DNA of 46,475 bases from Armatimonadota bacterium (lineage in GTDB: Bacteria > Armatimonadota > Zipacnadia > Zipacnadales > VGFC01). Of this stretch, positions 8,490 through 16,783 are shown piece by piece. Position 1 is the stretch's first letter; each line of letters begins with the position of its first letter. The position numbers and the translations under genes are program-made. The notes under the pieces are model-generated. The model was not told where the DNA came from. It searched no databases and saw nothing but the letters and a program-made list of their open reading frames with translations. The DNA lies in NCBI GenBank assembly GCA_016869045.1, contig VGFC01000009.1:1-46475 (forward strand), in the 5' to 3' direction.

Positions 8490-9020
8490 TCAGCTCTTCG
8501 GATCTTCCCCTTTCGTTCCGTTCGCCGTGCTCCCGGCGGCCCGGATCGCCGCCAGCAGCTTCGGGTTGCCCGGATGCGCCTCAAACACGGCTGTGATCCG
8601 CCGCTCGCGGTTGAGAATGAGGATCGTGGGTATGCGGCGCAGCCCGAGCTGCTTCGAGAGCCGACTGGTGCGGTCGATGAGCACGGGGTAGGGTAGCGGG
8701 TCATCCCTACACACCGCGTCGAGCTGGTCGGTCCACTTCCCATCCACGTTGATCGCCAGCAACCGGAAGCCGAGTTGTCCCTGCTCGCCCGCCAGCTCGC
8801 GGAGCTGCGGCAGCTCGGCGGTCCACGTATCGCACCAGAACGCGAAGAAGTTGAGCACGACCACCGGCTCGCGCACGTCCCGCAGCCGGAACTTCCGCCC
8901 CTCCAGGTCGAACAGTTCAACCTGCGGCATCAGCCGCCCAACCGCGGGCGGAGGAGGGCCTGCCTCCTCCGCTCCCGCGCACACCATCGAGCACGCGGCC
9001 GCCAGCGCGGCCGCCATCAT
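8490..9020 (-). CDS. TlpA-like thioredoxin-fold protein with incomplete CxxC
   Basis: This 176-residue protein has an N-terminal hydrophobic stretch (MMAAALAAACSMVCAG) followed by a redoxin domain of the TlpA/ResA/AhpC-TSA type. The domain shows VELFDLEGRKFRL, VVVLNFFAFWCDTW, LLAINVDG and the cis-Pro strand LGLRRIPTILILN. The active-site motif is C63-D-T-W66, so the resolving second Cys of CxxC is replaced by Trp. Single-Cys versions cannot act as ordinary dithiol reductants and may instead be sensors or peroxidase-like. I chose ATG 9020 because the in-frame start 15 codons earlier (9065) reads through a palindromic repeat and would add GRDESRPY-type residues. If that start is used the signal peptide would gain basic residues, so it is not excluded. 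It lies downstream of the alpha-2-macroglobulin gene on the same strand. Confidence 0.75.
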   Translation of the reverse strand: MMAAALAAACSMVCAGAEEAGPPPPAVGRLMPQVELFDLEGRKFRLRDVREPVVVLNFFAFWCDTWTAELPQLRELAGEQGQLGFRLLAINVDGKWTDQLDAVCRDDPLPYPVLIDRTSRLSKQLGLRRIPTILILNRERRITAVFEAHPGNPKLLAAIRAAGSTANGTKGEDPKS

Positions 9021-9072
9021 GTAGGGGCGCGATTCATCGCGCCCACGTGTAGGGGCGCCATTCATGGCGCCC
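9021..9072. repeat. two tandem short palindromes
   Basis: Two copies of a GTAGGGGCG-headed element stand side by side. The first has arms GGGCGCGAT (9025-9033) and ATCGCGCCC (9036-9044). The second has GGGCGCCAT (9053-9061) and ATGGCGCCC (9064-9072), each with a TC loop. The inner bases covary (CGAT with ATCG, CCAT with ATGG), so the hairpin rather than the exact sequence is conserved. They lie between the thioredoxin-like gene and the alpha-2-macroglobulin gene. Confidence 0.75.
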
Positions 9073-9087
9073 GCCGCCTTCCCGCTC

Positions 9088-12000
9088 TCACCGCTCGGCC
9101 TCCATCAGGTCCCGCACGCGCATCCGCACGAGGCGGTTGTGCCCGCTGACCTCCGGGAAGTACATGAGCGCGACGTTGCTGGGCAGGATGCGGTACATTC
9201 CGGGCGCTTCGGTCCGCAGGACATACTCGACCAACCGGTCGCCCTTCGGGATGTAGTCGAAGAAGAACACGATCCGGTTGTCCCACACCTCGCGCCGATC
9301 CCACGGTTGCCGCCACAGGTCCTCGTCATCGTCGCCCTGGATGACCTCGCAGCCCGCCGGGATGGGCTCCTCCAGCAGCACATACCGCAGGTTCTCGCTC
9401 GTCACGAGCTTCAGTTCCACCTGCACGATGCTGCCGGGCTTCTGCTCGCCTGCGGCGATCGGGTCTTCGACGGGCACGCGGTACGTCCGCTGCACTGTCA
9501 CGCCCTTGGCGACAGGTATGGCCTCCTCCGCGGGCAGCAGGTAGTGCAGCCGCGCCGACCAGTACAGCGTCCCCGTCCCCGCCTTCTCGATCCGCAGCGT
9601 GTTGTCACCCGCCTTGAGCGCCTGCGCCTCGGCGGTCAGCAGCACCGGATCGGCGAAGATGCTCTTCTCGGTCATCGACGCCTCCCCGAGCTTCGCCTCG
9701 CCCACGAACACCTGCGCCGTATAGCTCGGGCTGAGTTCGGGGAACTTCTCCAGGTAGTTGCTCAGGGCCAGTACCGCACTCGCAGTGTCCTTCGTCGAGC
9801 TCCACGCCTTCCCGCGCCGCGTGGCCATCAGCCAGCGCACCGCGGGCACGACGTTCGCGCTGTCCGGCTTCAGCTCCAGCAGCGCCCGCAGCACCTGGCT
9901 CGTGACCTCGACGTCGTTATCCAGCCACGAGTACCGATACCGCCCGCCGGCCGTCCAGTGCGAGCCGATCCCCGTCTCCACCGCCAGCCCATCCAGCTCG
10001 CTCGCCAGGACCTGCGCGGCGGCCGTCCAGTTCTCGCGGTTCGTCGGATCGCTCATGCGCGGCGCCATGCGGCTCATCGCGAGCGCCAGGCTGGCCCGGC
10101 TGAAGATGTCGAGCTTCTCGCGCTCCTGGTACAGGTCCACCCCCGCCTGCGAGCCCGTCGCCAGCGACTCCTCGTCCCACACATCGGCGTAGGCCAGCGC
10201 CCACAGCAGATAGGCCCGGGCCTCGCGGTAGCGCTCCTCGGCCAGCGCGCCGTTCAGGTACGCCACGCCGCGGTTCATTGCGCCGCTCGCGCCCACATAG
10301 CCCGACTCATCGGCGATCTTCAGCCCATACACCACGTAGGCCGTCATGTACGGGTCGCTGTCATCGAACTCCCACCAGTGCCAGCCGCCGTCTTCGTGCT
10401 GATAGCGCAAGAGCTTCTGCAGGCCGAAACTGACGTACCGATCCAGGTTCTTGGGCTCGGGCCGGTCGACCTTGAGCTTCGCCAGTGTCCGCGCCACGAT
10501 GAGGTTCGGCAGGAAGCTGTCCAGCGTCTGCTCGGCGCACCCGTATGGGTAGGTCGCGAGGTAGTCCAGGGCCTCGAAGATCGGCCCCGCCAATGAGGGC
10601 GATACGGTGACTTCCAGCTTCGCGCTGTTGGGCAGGGCATTCGCGGGCAAGGCGATCGTCTGGCTCACGCTCTGCTCGCTCAGACCCGCGAAGGCGTCCA
10701 CGTTCTTCACGCCGCTCGGGGCGACCGGCAGCACGCTTTCCATCGCGTCCCGCGCGCCCTCACCGCCGTCGGCGCTCACCAGGAACCGCGCCGCATCCGG
10801 CCCGAGCGCCTCCACGCGCCACACCAGCCGCTTGCTCGCGTCAGGTGCGAGCGTGATCGTCTGCTCCGGCGCGTCCACCAACCGCGCGCCCTCCGCGGTC
10901 AGCGCCACCTTCACCTGCCGCTCCTGGTCGGTGTAGTTGTGCACGATCGCCGCCGCCGTGCCCTCATCTCCGGCGACGTAGAAGCGCGGCAGCGTCAGCC
11001 TCACCAGAAGCGGCATCGTGACGGTCGTCTCCTGCTTGCCTTCGCCGCCGGAGGCGTCCCGCGTGAGCGCCCGCGCCGTCGCGCGCCACGTGGTGAGGTT
11101 GTCTGGCATCTCGAAGCTCACCTCGGCGCTGCCATCCGGCTTCGTCACTACCGACGGCGCCCAGTAGGCCGTGTCCAGGAACTGCCGTCGGACGCGGGCC
11201 GCCGGCTGCTCACCCCCGTCCCCTGCGAGGTACGCCACGTGCGCCCTGGCGGCCTCTTTGAACATCACCCCCATCGCCGGCATCGCCGGCGCCCCACCAG
11301 GCATCCCACCTCCATAGCCGTAGGTCTGGTACGCTCCGCCGGGGTAGAGGTTGGCCAGCGAGAAGTCCGTGGTCACCCGGGAATCGCCCGGCGACCAGAA
11401 CACGTCGAACGGGCTCGGGGTGTCATCTTCACGGATCGCGTACAGGGCCTGATCCACCACCGCGAGCCCTACGTCCGCCTCAACGCCGCGCCCGCCCGGG
11501 TCGCGCGTCGTGATCGTGTACTTCGCCGTCTGGCCCGGTTCGTAGCCTTCCTTCTCGGGGGCAACCTTGACATCGAGGCGGTGCTGCGTGGCGGGAACGC
11601 GGAGCGTCTCGTGGGCGCCGGTCCAGTCACCCTCCCGCACCACGACCGCGCTCACGCTCACCTGCGGCTGCTGCGTCTCTTTGATCGGGATCTTCAGCGT
11701 GAACTGGTTGCCCAAGAGCCGGCGCACCTGCGCATCGTAGAGGTACTCGCCCTCGACGGTCACCAGCATCCACGAGCCGAGCAGGTTCGTCTCGCCGTGG
11801 ACCAGCGCCACGTCTCCCGGCTTGTACTCGCTCTTGTCGGCCTCCAGGCGCAAGGCCGGCCACTCGTACTTCGGCTTCTTCTCGATCACGTACATCTCGT
11901 CCCAGTCGTACACCGGGTTGCCGTCGGCGTCGGTGGCCCAGGCCTCCAGCTGGTACCACCCGGGACGCGCCATCTTGTAGGTCGCCCGCCCGCGCCCGTC

Positions 12001-13755
12001 GGCATCGGTCTTGATCTTGCGGCTCTGTCGCTCTTCATAGGAACGGCCCTCGCGATCCACCTTCGACTCGATCAGGACCACTTCCACCTCCGCCGACACG
12101 GGCTTCTCATCGTAGTCCTGCGTGTTCACAAGCACCACCGCCGTGTCGCCCGCCACATACTCCTGGGCCTCGGGCATGATCGAGAGCTGGTACTGCGCCG
12201 GCACGATGGTCGTCGAGCCCTCGCCTTCGCGGGGGCGCAACGCGAACTCGCTCACCGTGGCGGTGACGCTCATCTCGCGCGTGACCGGGGCGCGTGTCGT
12301 CTGCACCTCGAAGGTGAACTTGCCCTCCTTGTCGAGGCGCCCCTCGCCGCTGAGGTCCGTCTCCGTCTCCATCGAGGCCTCGCTGCCGAGGCCCGCCGCA
12401 GTCATCACCTTCTCGGGCAGCCAGTCATCCTGCTCATAGAACTCCACCTCATAGCTGACCTTGCCGCCTGCCACGGGGCTGCCGAAATAGTAGTCGGCGG
12501 AGACCGTCACGGGGATCTTGCTGCCGATGACGTAGTGCTTCTGGGGCATCTCGACCTTCACGTCGAACTCGGGCTTGCGGTACGCCTCAACCTCGAAGCC
12601 GCTGTAGAAGCGGCACTCGTCGGGCTCCTTCCCGACGATGGTCACCAGCTCGTACTCGCCCAGCGGCGGCTCGGGCGCGAGCTGGAACTCTCCGTCGAAG
12701 GTCCCCCACTCGTTCAGGGGGTAGTCCTTGTCGAAGACCGTGTCGCCGCCCTCCGCGCGGATCTGCACCTTCACCGTCTCCAGTGTCGGCTCCAGGGCAT
12801 ACGCGCCCCGCTTCAGCTTCCGCACCGTGCCCCGGAACCGAACCAGGTGCCCCGGCCGGTAGATCGGGCGGTCGGTATAGACGTACGCGCGGTAGGCCGG
12901 GACCTTGCGGGGCACCGAGGCCGCCACAAAGGCCGGATCGCCCGTGCGCGAGGCGGCCCACAGCAGCTCCGTCGCCGAGGGCGTCGCGTACCGGAAGCGT
13001 CCGTCGGCTTCGGTCTTCACCACTGCCACGCGGCCCTTCTCGTTGTAGATCGCGACCGTGCCGCCAACGACGGGTTGCCCCGTCTCCGCATTCACCAGCC
13101 AACCCATCAGCTTGTCCGGCGAGCGCTTCGTCACCAGCGCCCGGGAGGAGACCGCCAGCCACGTCCGCTGCGTGACCCCGCCACCCTTCGCCAGGATCAC
13201 GTACACGCCCGGCTGCAGCGCCGGGAGCTTCGAATCGACGCTCATCCAGGAGTCCGGGTACGTCTTCTTCAGCGCCGCCGCCCACGTCGCTGAGGCGGCC
13301 CGCTTCGACAGGTCCAGGCGCTTCAGCCGGTACGGCAGGCCGTCCACGTTCTTGGGGTCCGAGATCGACACGGTCTTCGCGTTCGGGACCAGTTCCTCCA
13401 GGTCGATCCGGTACGCAGTCAGCGTCGCTTTGCTGAGGTTGTAGAGCGAGACCCGCACGCTCCCCTTCTCGCCCGGCATGAACGTGCGGTGATGCACCTC
13501 GACATGCACGTTGGGCGCGCTCGCTCGACGCTTGGCCTCCGGGGCCGAGGGTGGCGGCTCCTCCGCCTTGGACCACTCACCGCCCTCGGGAGGAACTGGC
13601 ATTGCGCCGGGCGGGGGGCCCTTCCCCACCATCATCTTCTGCATCTCCGCCGGCCCGCGCTGCGCGCTCGTGTACTCCACGTGGATCAGCAGGGCCACCA
13701 ACCCGGCAACACACCCTAGGCAGCACACCAACACGTGATCGCGCGTCCTCATCAT
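9088..13755 (-). CDS. bacterial alpha-2-macroglobulin family protein
   Basis: This 1555-residue secreted protein begins with a signal or anchor helix (HVLVCCLGCVAGLVALLIHV) and a proline-rich linker, followed by many macroglobulin (MG) beta domains. The MG2 motif AYVYTDRPIYRPGHLVRFRG is clear near residue 270. The alpha-2-macroglobulin core shows SFEMPDNLTTWRATARA and the thioester motif GCAEQ, with Cys1073 and Gln1076 both present. It is followed by the alpha-helical toroid (HEDGGWHWWEFDDSDPYMTAYVVYGL). A thioester-competent A2M traps and crosslinks attacking proteases. The start ATG 13755 overlaps the TGA of the upstream AMMECR1 gene in an ATGA arrangement, pointing to translational coupling. 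In many bacteria the partner is a PBP1C-type penicillin-binding protein; none is visible here. The region between MG domains around APAMPAMGVMFKEAARAHVAYLAGDGG could be the bait loop. Confidence 0.93.
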   Translation of the reverse strand: MMRTRDHVLVCCLGCVAGLVALLIHVEYTSAQRGPAEMQKMMVGKGPPPGAMPVPPEGGEWSKAEEPPPSAPEAKRRASAPNVHVEVHHRTFMPGEKGSVRVSLYNLSKATLTAYRIDLEELVPNAKTVSISDPKNVDGLPYRLKRLDLSKRAASATWAAALKKTYPDSWMSVDSKLPALQPGVYVILAKGGGVTQRTWLAVSSRALVTKRSPDKLMGWLVNAETGQPVVGGTVAIYNEKGRVAVVKTEADGRFRYATPSATELLWAASRTGDPAFVAASVPRKVPAYRAYVYTDRPIYRPGHLVRFRGTVRKLKRGAYALEPTLETVKVQIRAEGGDTVFDKDYPLNEWGTFDGEFQLAPEPPLGEYELVTIVGKEPDECRFYSGFEVEAYRKPEFDVKVEMPQKHYVIGSKIPVTVSADYYFGSPVAGGKVSYEVEFYEQDDWLPEKVMTAAGLGSEASMETETDLSGEGRLDKEGKFTFEVQTTRAPVTREMSVTATVSEFALRPREGEGSTTIVPAQYQLSIMPEAQEYVAGDTAVVLVNTQDYDEKPVSAEVEVVLIESKVDREGRSYEERQSRKIKTDADGRGRATYKMARPGWYQLEAWATDADGNPVYDWDEMYVIEKKPKYEWPALRLEADKSEYKPGDVALVHGETNLLGSWMLVTVEGEYLYDAQVRRLLGNQFTLKIPIKETQQPQVSVSAVVVREGDWTGAHETLRVPATQHRLDVKVAPEKEGYEPGQTAKYTITTRDPGGRGVEADVGLAVVDQALYAIREDDTPSPFDVFWSPGDSRVTTDFSLANLYPGGAYQTYGYGGGMPGGAPAMPAMGVMFKEAARAHVAYLAGDGGEQPAARVRRQFLDTAYWAPSVVTKPDGSAEVSFEMPDNLTTWRATARALTRDASGGEGKQETTVTMPLLVRLTLPRFYVAGDEGTAAAIVHNYTDQERQVKVALTAEGARLVDAPEQTITLAPDASKRLVWRVEALGPDAARFLVSADGGEGARDAMESVLPVAPSGVKNVDAFAGLSEQSVSQTIALPANALPNSAKLEVTVSPSLAGPIFEALDYLATYPYGCAEQTLDSFLPNLIVARTLAKLKVDRPEPKNLDRYVSFGLQKLLRYQHEDGGWHWWEFDDSDPYMTAYVVYGLKIADESGYVGASGAMNRGVAYLNGALAEERYREARAYLLWALAYADVWDEESLATGSQAGVDLYQEREKLDIFSRASLALAMSRMAPRMSDPTNRENWTAAAQVLASELDGLAVETGIGSHWTAGGRYRYSWLDNDVEVTSQVLRALLELKPDSANVVPAVRWLMATRRGKAWSSTKDTASAVLALSNYLEKFPELSPSYTAQVFVGEAKLGEASMTEKSIFADPVLLTAEAQALKAGDNTLRIEKAGTGTLYWSARLHYLLPAEEAIPVAKGVTVQRTYRVPVEDPIAAGEQKPGSIVQVELKLVTSENLRYVLLEEPIPAGCEVIQGDDDEDLWRQPWDRREVWDNRIVFFFDYIPKGDRLVEYVLRTEAPGMYRILPSNVALMYFPEVSGHNRLVRMRVRDLMEAER

Positions 13756-14414
13756 CTCCTGTCCCTCCGTTCGGCTACTCTGAAGGCTCGGATGCGGAAG
13801 TACTCGACCGCCTCGTCCGGCCCGGCGCCCGCCCGGACTCTCGCCCACTTGACTGCGAGGCTCAGGTGCGGCGTTTCGCCCGGCAGAACCACGCCGGTCC
13901 GTTCGCGAGTGCGCGCGGCGAGTCCTTGTCTCACTGGGTCGATGCTGCGCGGGTCGGTGATGCTCTCCGGCGGCGCGACGACGGACACGATGAGCTGCAG
14001 CCGGGGCAGCTCCTGGGGCTCGACAGGCGGCTTGCGTGAGTCAAGCCCCGCCGCCGCGATCGCCGCCTGGATGATCTCGTCGGCCAAAGTGGGTTGTGTG
14101 GGATGGAGGCTGCCCATGCAGCAGCGCGGGGCATCGCCCTTCACGGCGCTCACGAAGGCGCCGCTGCGCTCCCGCAGTAGCTCCGGCACGTCGTCAGGGG
14201 TAGGAATGCGTTCCCGGCGGAGGGTGTACGCATCGAAGGCCCGGCGCGCGAGGGACAACGCCCACGCCGCCGCCCCGGTGTCGTCGGCCCCGAGGTCGTC
14301 CACCGGGTCGCAGAGGCCGGGCACCGCCAAGCATGAGAGCACAGCAGCGAGGACGCTGATGCTCCCCTTCAACCGACGCCCTCCCGTCAGGCCCCTCACG
14401 TGGGTTAGACGCAC
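13752..14414 (-). CDS. secreted AMMECR1-domain protein
   Basis: This is a 220-residue protein with an N-terminal signal sequence (GSISVLAAVLSCLAVPGLC, about residues 17-35; Cys28 or Cys35 could be lipidated) followed by an AMMECR1 domain. The domain shows RSGAFVSAVKGDAPRCCMGSL, a helix ending AAGLDSRKPPV, then ELPRLQLIVSVVAPPESI and GVVLPGE. The hallmark LRGCIG of AMMECR1 proteins is here PRCCMG (residues 96-101). The start is GTG 14412-14414, with AGGGGAGG four to five bases upstream. Cytoplasmic AMMECR1 proteins have no settled biochemical role; some family members occur with Mho1/MEMO and radical SAM proteins. A predicted exported form is unusual. The 4-base overlap with the alpha-2-macroglobulin gene implies the two products work together, perhaps at the cell surface. 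Confidence 0.8.
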   Translation of the reverse strand: MRLTHVRGLTGGRRLKGSISVLAAVLSCLAVPGLCDPVDDLGADDTGAAAWALSLARRAFDAYTLRRERIPTPDDVPELLRERSGAFVSAVKGDAPRCCMGSLHPTQPTLADEIIQAAIAAAGLDSRKPPVEPQELPRLQLIVSVVAPPESITDPRSIDPVRQGLAARTRERTGVVLPGETPHLSLAVKWARVRAGAGPDEAVEYFRIRAFRVAERRDRR

Positions 14415-14522
14415 TGCGCCTCCCCTTGGTTCTCTCGCAGCCCGCTCTCAGGAGCATTACCCGCCGCCCGGCCCGCCACCTGCCGTCTCCCGACAGGTGA
14501 CCGGGGAACCGGCCCCGAATAC

Positions 14523-14545
14523 CCTCAGGAGCGAGCTACCTGAGG
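14523..14545. promoter_or_regulatory. palindrome next to the sulfatase ribosome-binding site
   Basis: CCTCAGG (14523-14529) and CCTGAGG (14539-14545) form a 7-bp inverted repeat whose spacer contains AGCGAGCT, itself nearly symmetric. The right arm runs into the sulfatase Shine-Dalgarno-like GAGGTGAAG before the TTG at 14556. It could be an operator in the divergent AMMECR1/sulfatase intergenic region or a hairpin that limits translation. It is close enough to the TTG to affect either. Confidence 0.35.
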
Positions 14546-14555
14546 TGAAGCAACC

Positions 14556-16064
14556 TTGTCCGGCCAACCGAATGTCCTGTTCATCCTGTCGGACCAGCAC
14601 AACGCGAAGTGCCTGGGCGTTGCGGGTCACCCCGACGCGAAGACACCGAACCTGGACCGGCTCGCCGCCGAGGGCGTGCGCTTCACGAACTGCATCACCC
14701 AGAACCCCATCTGCACGCCCAGCCGCGTGAGCTTCCTCTCCGGTCAGCACGTCCACAACCACGGCTACTATGGCCTCGGCGGGCCTACGCCCCGGCTCCC
14801 GAACCTGCTCGGCCGCCTTCGCGAAGCCGGCTACCGGACCGCGGCCATCGGCAAGATCCACTGCCCCGACAACTGGGTCGAGTCGGTCAGCGACCGCTTC
14901 CTGGAGGCCTACTTCGGCGAGCGCAGCGACTACGCAGAGTACCTCGCGGGTGTGGGGCTTCTGAACGACCGCGACGACGATGTCCTCCAGGAGTGGGACG
15001 CGATCGGTGGCGGAGGTCAGGGCCTCGACGCGCGGGCCTCGCGGCTGCCCTTCGAGCACTGCGTGGAGGCCTGGGCGGCGCGCGAGTCGATCCGCTTCAT
15101 CGACGCGTGCGGCGAGCACCCCTTTTTCGTCCACTGCAGCCTCCCGCGCCCGCACGAATGCTACACCCCCTCAGAGCCGTACTGGTCGATGTACGACGAA
15201 GCCGCGATCACCCTCCCACCCAACGCCGACTACGACCTGCGAGACAAGCCGCCGCACTTCGTCCAGGTTCGCCGCTGGCAGGAAGCGCCCGACTCCCGTA
15301 TGTGGATCTTCGAGCCCCGCACCTACGAAGCCGGCCGGCGGCGCGTACTCCACGGTTACCTCGGCTGCGTCAGCCAGGTGGACGCCGCGGTCGGGATGCT
15401 GCTCGACCATCTCGACCAGCGCGGGCTTGCGGGGAACACCATCATGGTCTACAGCTCCGACCACGGTGACTTCGCGGGCGAGCACGGAATCATCGAGAAG
15501 GCCCCGGGGATCTGCGCCGATGCGATCACCCGCATCCCCAGCCTCTGGCGCTTCCCGGGCCACTTCGCCCCGGGCCACCTGACCGATCAACTGACCGAGT
15601 CCGTGGACCTCGCGCCCACGCTTCTGCGCCTCGCCGGCCTCCCCGCGATGCCGACCGCGGACGGGAAGGACCTTGGCGGGCTGCTGACCGGCGGGCACGA
15701 GCCGCTCCGCGAGGTCGCGGTCACCGAGAACCCGTGGTCGAAGAGCATCCGCACCGACCGCTGGCGGTACGTGCACTACCCCGAGGGGCTGTTCCCCGGC
15801 CAGGACGTGGGCGAGCTGTACGACCTGCAGACCGACCCTTGGGAGATGCAGAACCTCTACCACCAAACCGAGCACCGCGATCGCGTCTGCGAAATGGGCC
15901 GCCGGCTCCTGGACTGGCTCATTACCACCACCCGCCCTGCCACATTCCATCCGCCACTTCAGCCCGGCCCCGAGGCCGCCAACCACCACCTCGCGGGGGA
16001 TGGCAAGGCCCTCCCCGGCGACATCCGGAAGCTCGTGGAGAAGGGGCAAGACAAGTACCTGTAG
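14556..16064 (+). CDS. type I sulfatase (arylsulfatase family)
   Basis: This 502-residue sulfatase or phosphonate-monoester-hydrolase family enzyme opens with NVLFILSDQHNAKCLG (metal-binding Asp) and TPNLDRLAAEGVRF. It carries the formylglycine motif C-T-P-S-R with Cys53 as the residue converted to formylglycine. Further metal and sulfate ligands fit AAIGKIH, the YSSDHGDFAGEHG segment and the C-terminal ENPWSKSIRTDRWRYVHYP. The start is TTG 14556 after GAGGTGAAG. No signal peptide is visible, so it would act in the cytoplasm unless a longer start is used. Cys-type sulfatases need FGE or anSME for maturation; neither is in the window. The substrate is unknown, though sulfated polysaccharide or phosphonate esters are plausible. 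It is transcribed divergently from the AMMECR1-A2M pair. Confidence 0.9.
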   Translation: MSGQPNVLFILSDQHNAKCLGVAGHPDAKTPNLDRLAAEGVRFTNCITQNPICTPSRVSFLSGQHVHNHGYYGLGGPTPRLPNLLGRLREAGYRTAAIGKIHCPDNWVESVSDRFLEAYFGERSDYAEYLAGVGLLNDRDDDVLQEWDAIGGGGQGLDARASRLPFEHCVEAWAARESIRFIDACGEHPFFVHCSLPRPHECYTPSEPYWSMYDEAAITLPPNADYDLRDKPPHFVQVRRWQEAPDSRMWIFEPRTYEAGRRRVLHGYLGCVSQVDAAVGMLLDHLDQRGLAGNTIMVYSSDHGDFAGEHGIIEKAPGICADAITRIPSLWRFPGHFAPGHLTDQLTESVDLAPTLLRLAGLPAMPTADGKDLGGLLTGGHEPLREVAVTENPWSKSIRTDRWRYVHYPEGLFPGQDVGELYDLQTDPWEMQNLYHQTEHRDRVCEMGRRLLDWLITTTRPATFHPPLQPGPEAANHHLAGDGKALPGDIRKLVEKGQDKYL

Positions 16065-16087
16065 ACGGAGGGGTCGCGTCGGAGGAC

Positions 16088-16116
16088 TTGACAGTCTTGG
16101 GGGTGGGTAGGATAAT
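16088..16116 (+). promoter_or_regulatory. strong sigma70-type promoter of vapBC
   Basis: TTGACA at 16088-16093 and GATAAT at 16111-16116 are separated by exactly 17 bases, nearly the textbook consensus. It lies 43 bases before the antitoxin start, with a palindrome between. It is the best-looking promoter in the window. Confidence 0.8.
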
Positions 16117-16136
16117 GCCGGCATCGATACCAGGAA

Positions 16137-16149
16137 CGTTGTACCAACG
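16137..16149. promoter_or_regulatory. candidate VapB operator
   Basis: CGTTG-TAC-CAACG is a perfect inverted repeat located 20 bases after the -10 element and 10 bases before the ATG. AbrB-type antitoxins normally bind such palindromes over their own promoter together with the toxin. Its position is right for autoregulation. Confidence 0.55.
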
Positions 16150-16158
16150 AGGCCGACC

Positions 16159-16368
16159 ATGAGCGTAGTGACCCTCTCCTCCAAGAACCAGGTGGTTGTC
16201 CCGAAGGCGGTGCTGAAGCAGCTGAAGTGGAAGCCCGGGCAGAAACTCGCCGTCCTGGCGAAGGGGCGCACGGCTTCCTACGTCCCCGTGCCTACGCTTG
16301 AGGAACTGCGCGGCTGCGCGCCCAGCGTGAACCTGGACAACATCCGCGAGGAGGTGGACCGATACTGA
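16159..16368 (+). CDS. vapB: AbrB/MazE-type antitoxin (VapB)
   Basis: This 69-residue protein has a SpoVT-AbrB swapped-hairpin DNA-binding domain in its first 45 residues (VTLSSKNQVVVPKAVLKQLKWKPGQKLAV). A short tail (NLDNIREEVDRY) is expected to wrap the toxin. ATG 16159 is preceded by GAGG. The next gene, two bases downstream, is a PIN-domain toxin. The promoter and palindrome upstream complete a standard autoregulated toxin-antitoxin module. VapB neutralises the RNase and represses the operon; this follows from family knowledge and the target is not visible. Confidence 0.88.
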   Translation: MSVVTLSSKNQVVVPKAVLKQLKWKPGQKLAVLAKGRTASYVPVPTLEELRGCAPSVNLDNIREEVDRY

Positions 16369-16370
16369 CA

Positions 16371-16742
16371 GTGGTCGACTCGTCAGCATGGCTGCACTAC
16401 TTCCGGGACACCGCGGTGGCCGACCGGGTTGCGCTCCGCATCACCGGTCAGCCGATCCTCGTGCCGAGCATCGTGGTCTACGAGGTCTACAAGGCCCTCT
16501 GCCGCGACGCGTCCGAGGACACGGCGGACCGGGCTGCCGCGTGGCTCAGCCAACAGACCGTCGTGCCGCTGGACGAGCGACTCGCTCTGCACGCAGCGGA
16601 CGTCAGTCTGCAGCGCCGCCTCGCCATGGCCGATGCGATCGTGCTCGCGACTGCAGAGGTGTTCGAGGCCGGTGTCCTGACCTGCGACGCCCACTTTGCA
16701 GGCCTACCGGGCGTCGAGTACATTGCACCGGAGGGAGACTGA
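16371..16742 (+). CDS. vapC: PIN-domain toxin (VapC)
   Basis: This 123-residue PIN-domain ribonuclease shows the acidic metal-binding residues in VDSSAWLHYF (Asp near residue 3), IVVYEVYKAL (Glu near 40), MADAIVLATAE (Asp near 88) and LTCDAHF (Asp near 105). All four expected carboxylates are present, so the toxin should be active. GTG 16371 gives the usual VDSSAW start and lies two bases after the antitoxin stop. A CTG at 16365 is another possible start. VapC toxins cleave tRNA or rRNA; the specific target cannot be read from sequence. Confidence 0.9.
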   Translation: MVDSSAWLHYFRDTAVADRVALRITGQPILVPSIVVYEVYKALCRDASEDTADRAAAWLSQQTVVPLDERLALHAADVSLQRRLAMADAIVLATAEVFEAGVLTCDAHFAGLPGVEYIAPEGD

Positions 16743-16783
16743 CGCAGTCCACGCCGTAGTGAGCATTCCGGGAGGTGGCTGCG

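Noticed and set aside
9064-13293. Long open frames on the + strand opposite the alpha-2-macroglobulin gene
   Set aside because: They have Arg/His/Leu-rich, low-complexity composition with no domain. They are explained by codon-position GC bias in a GC-rich genome.
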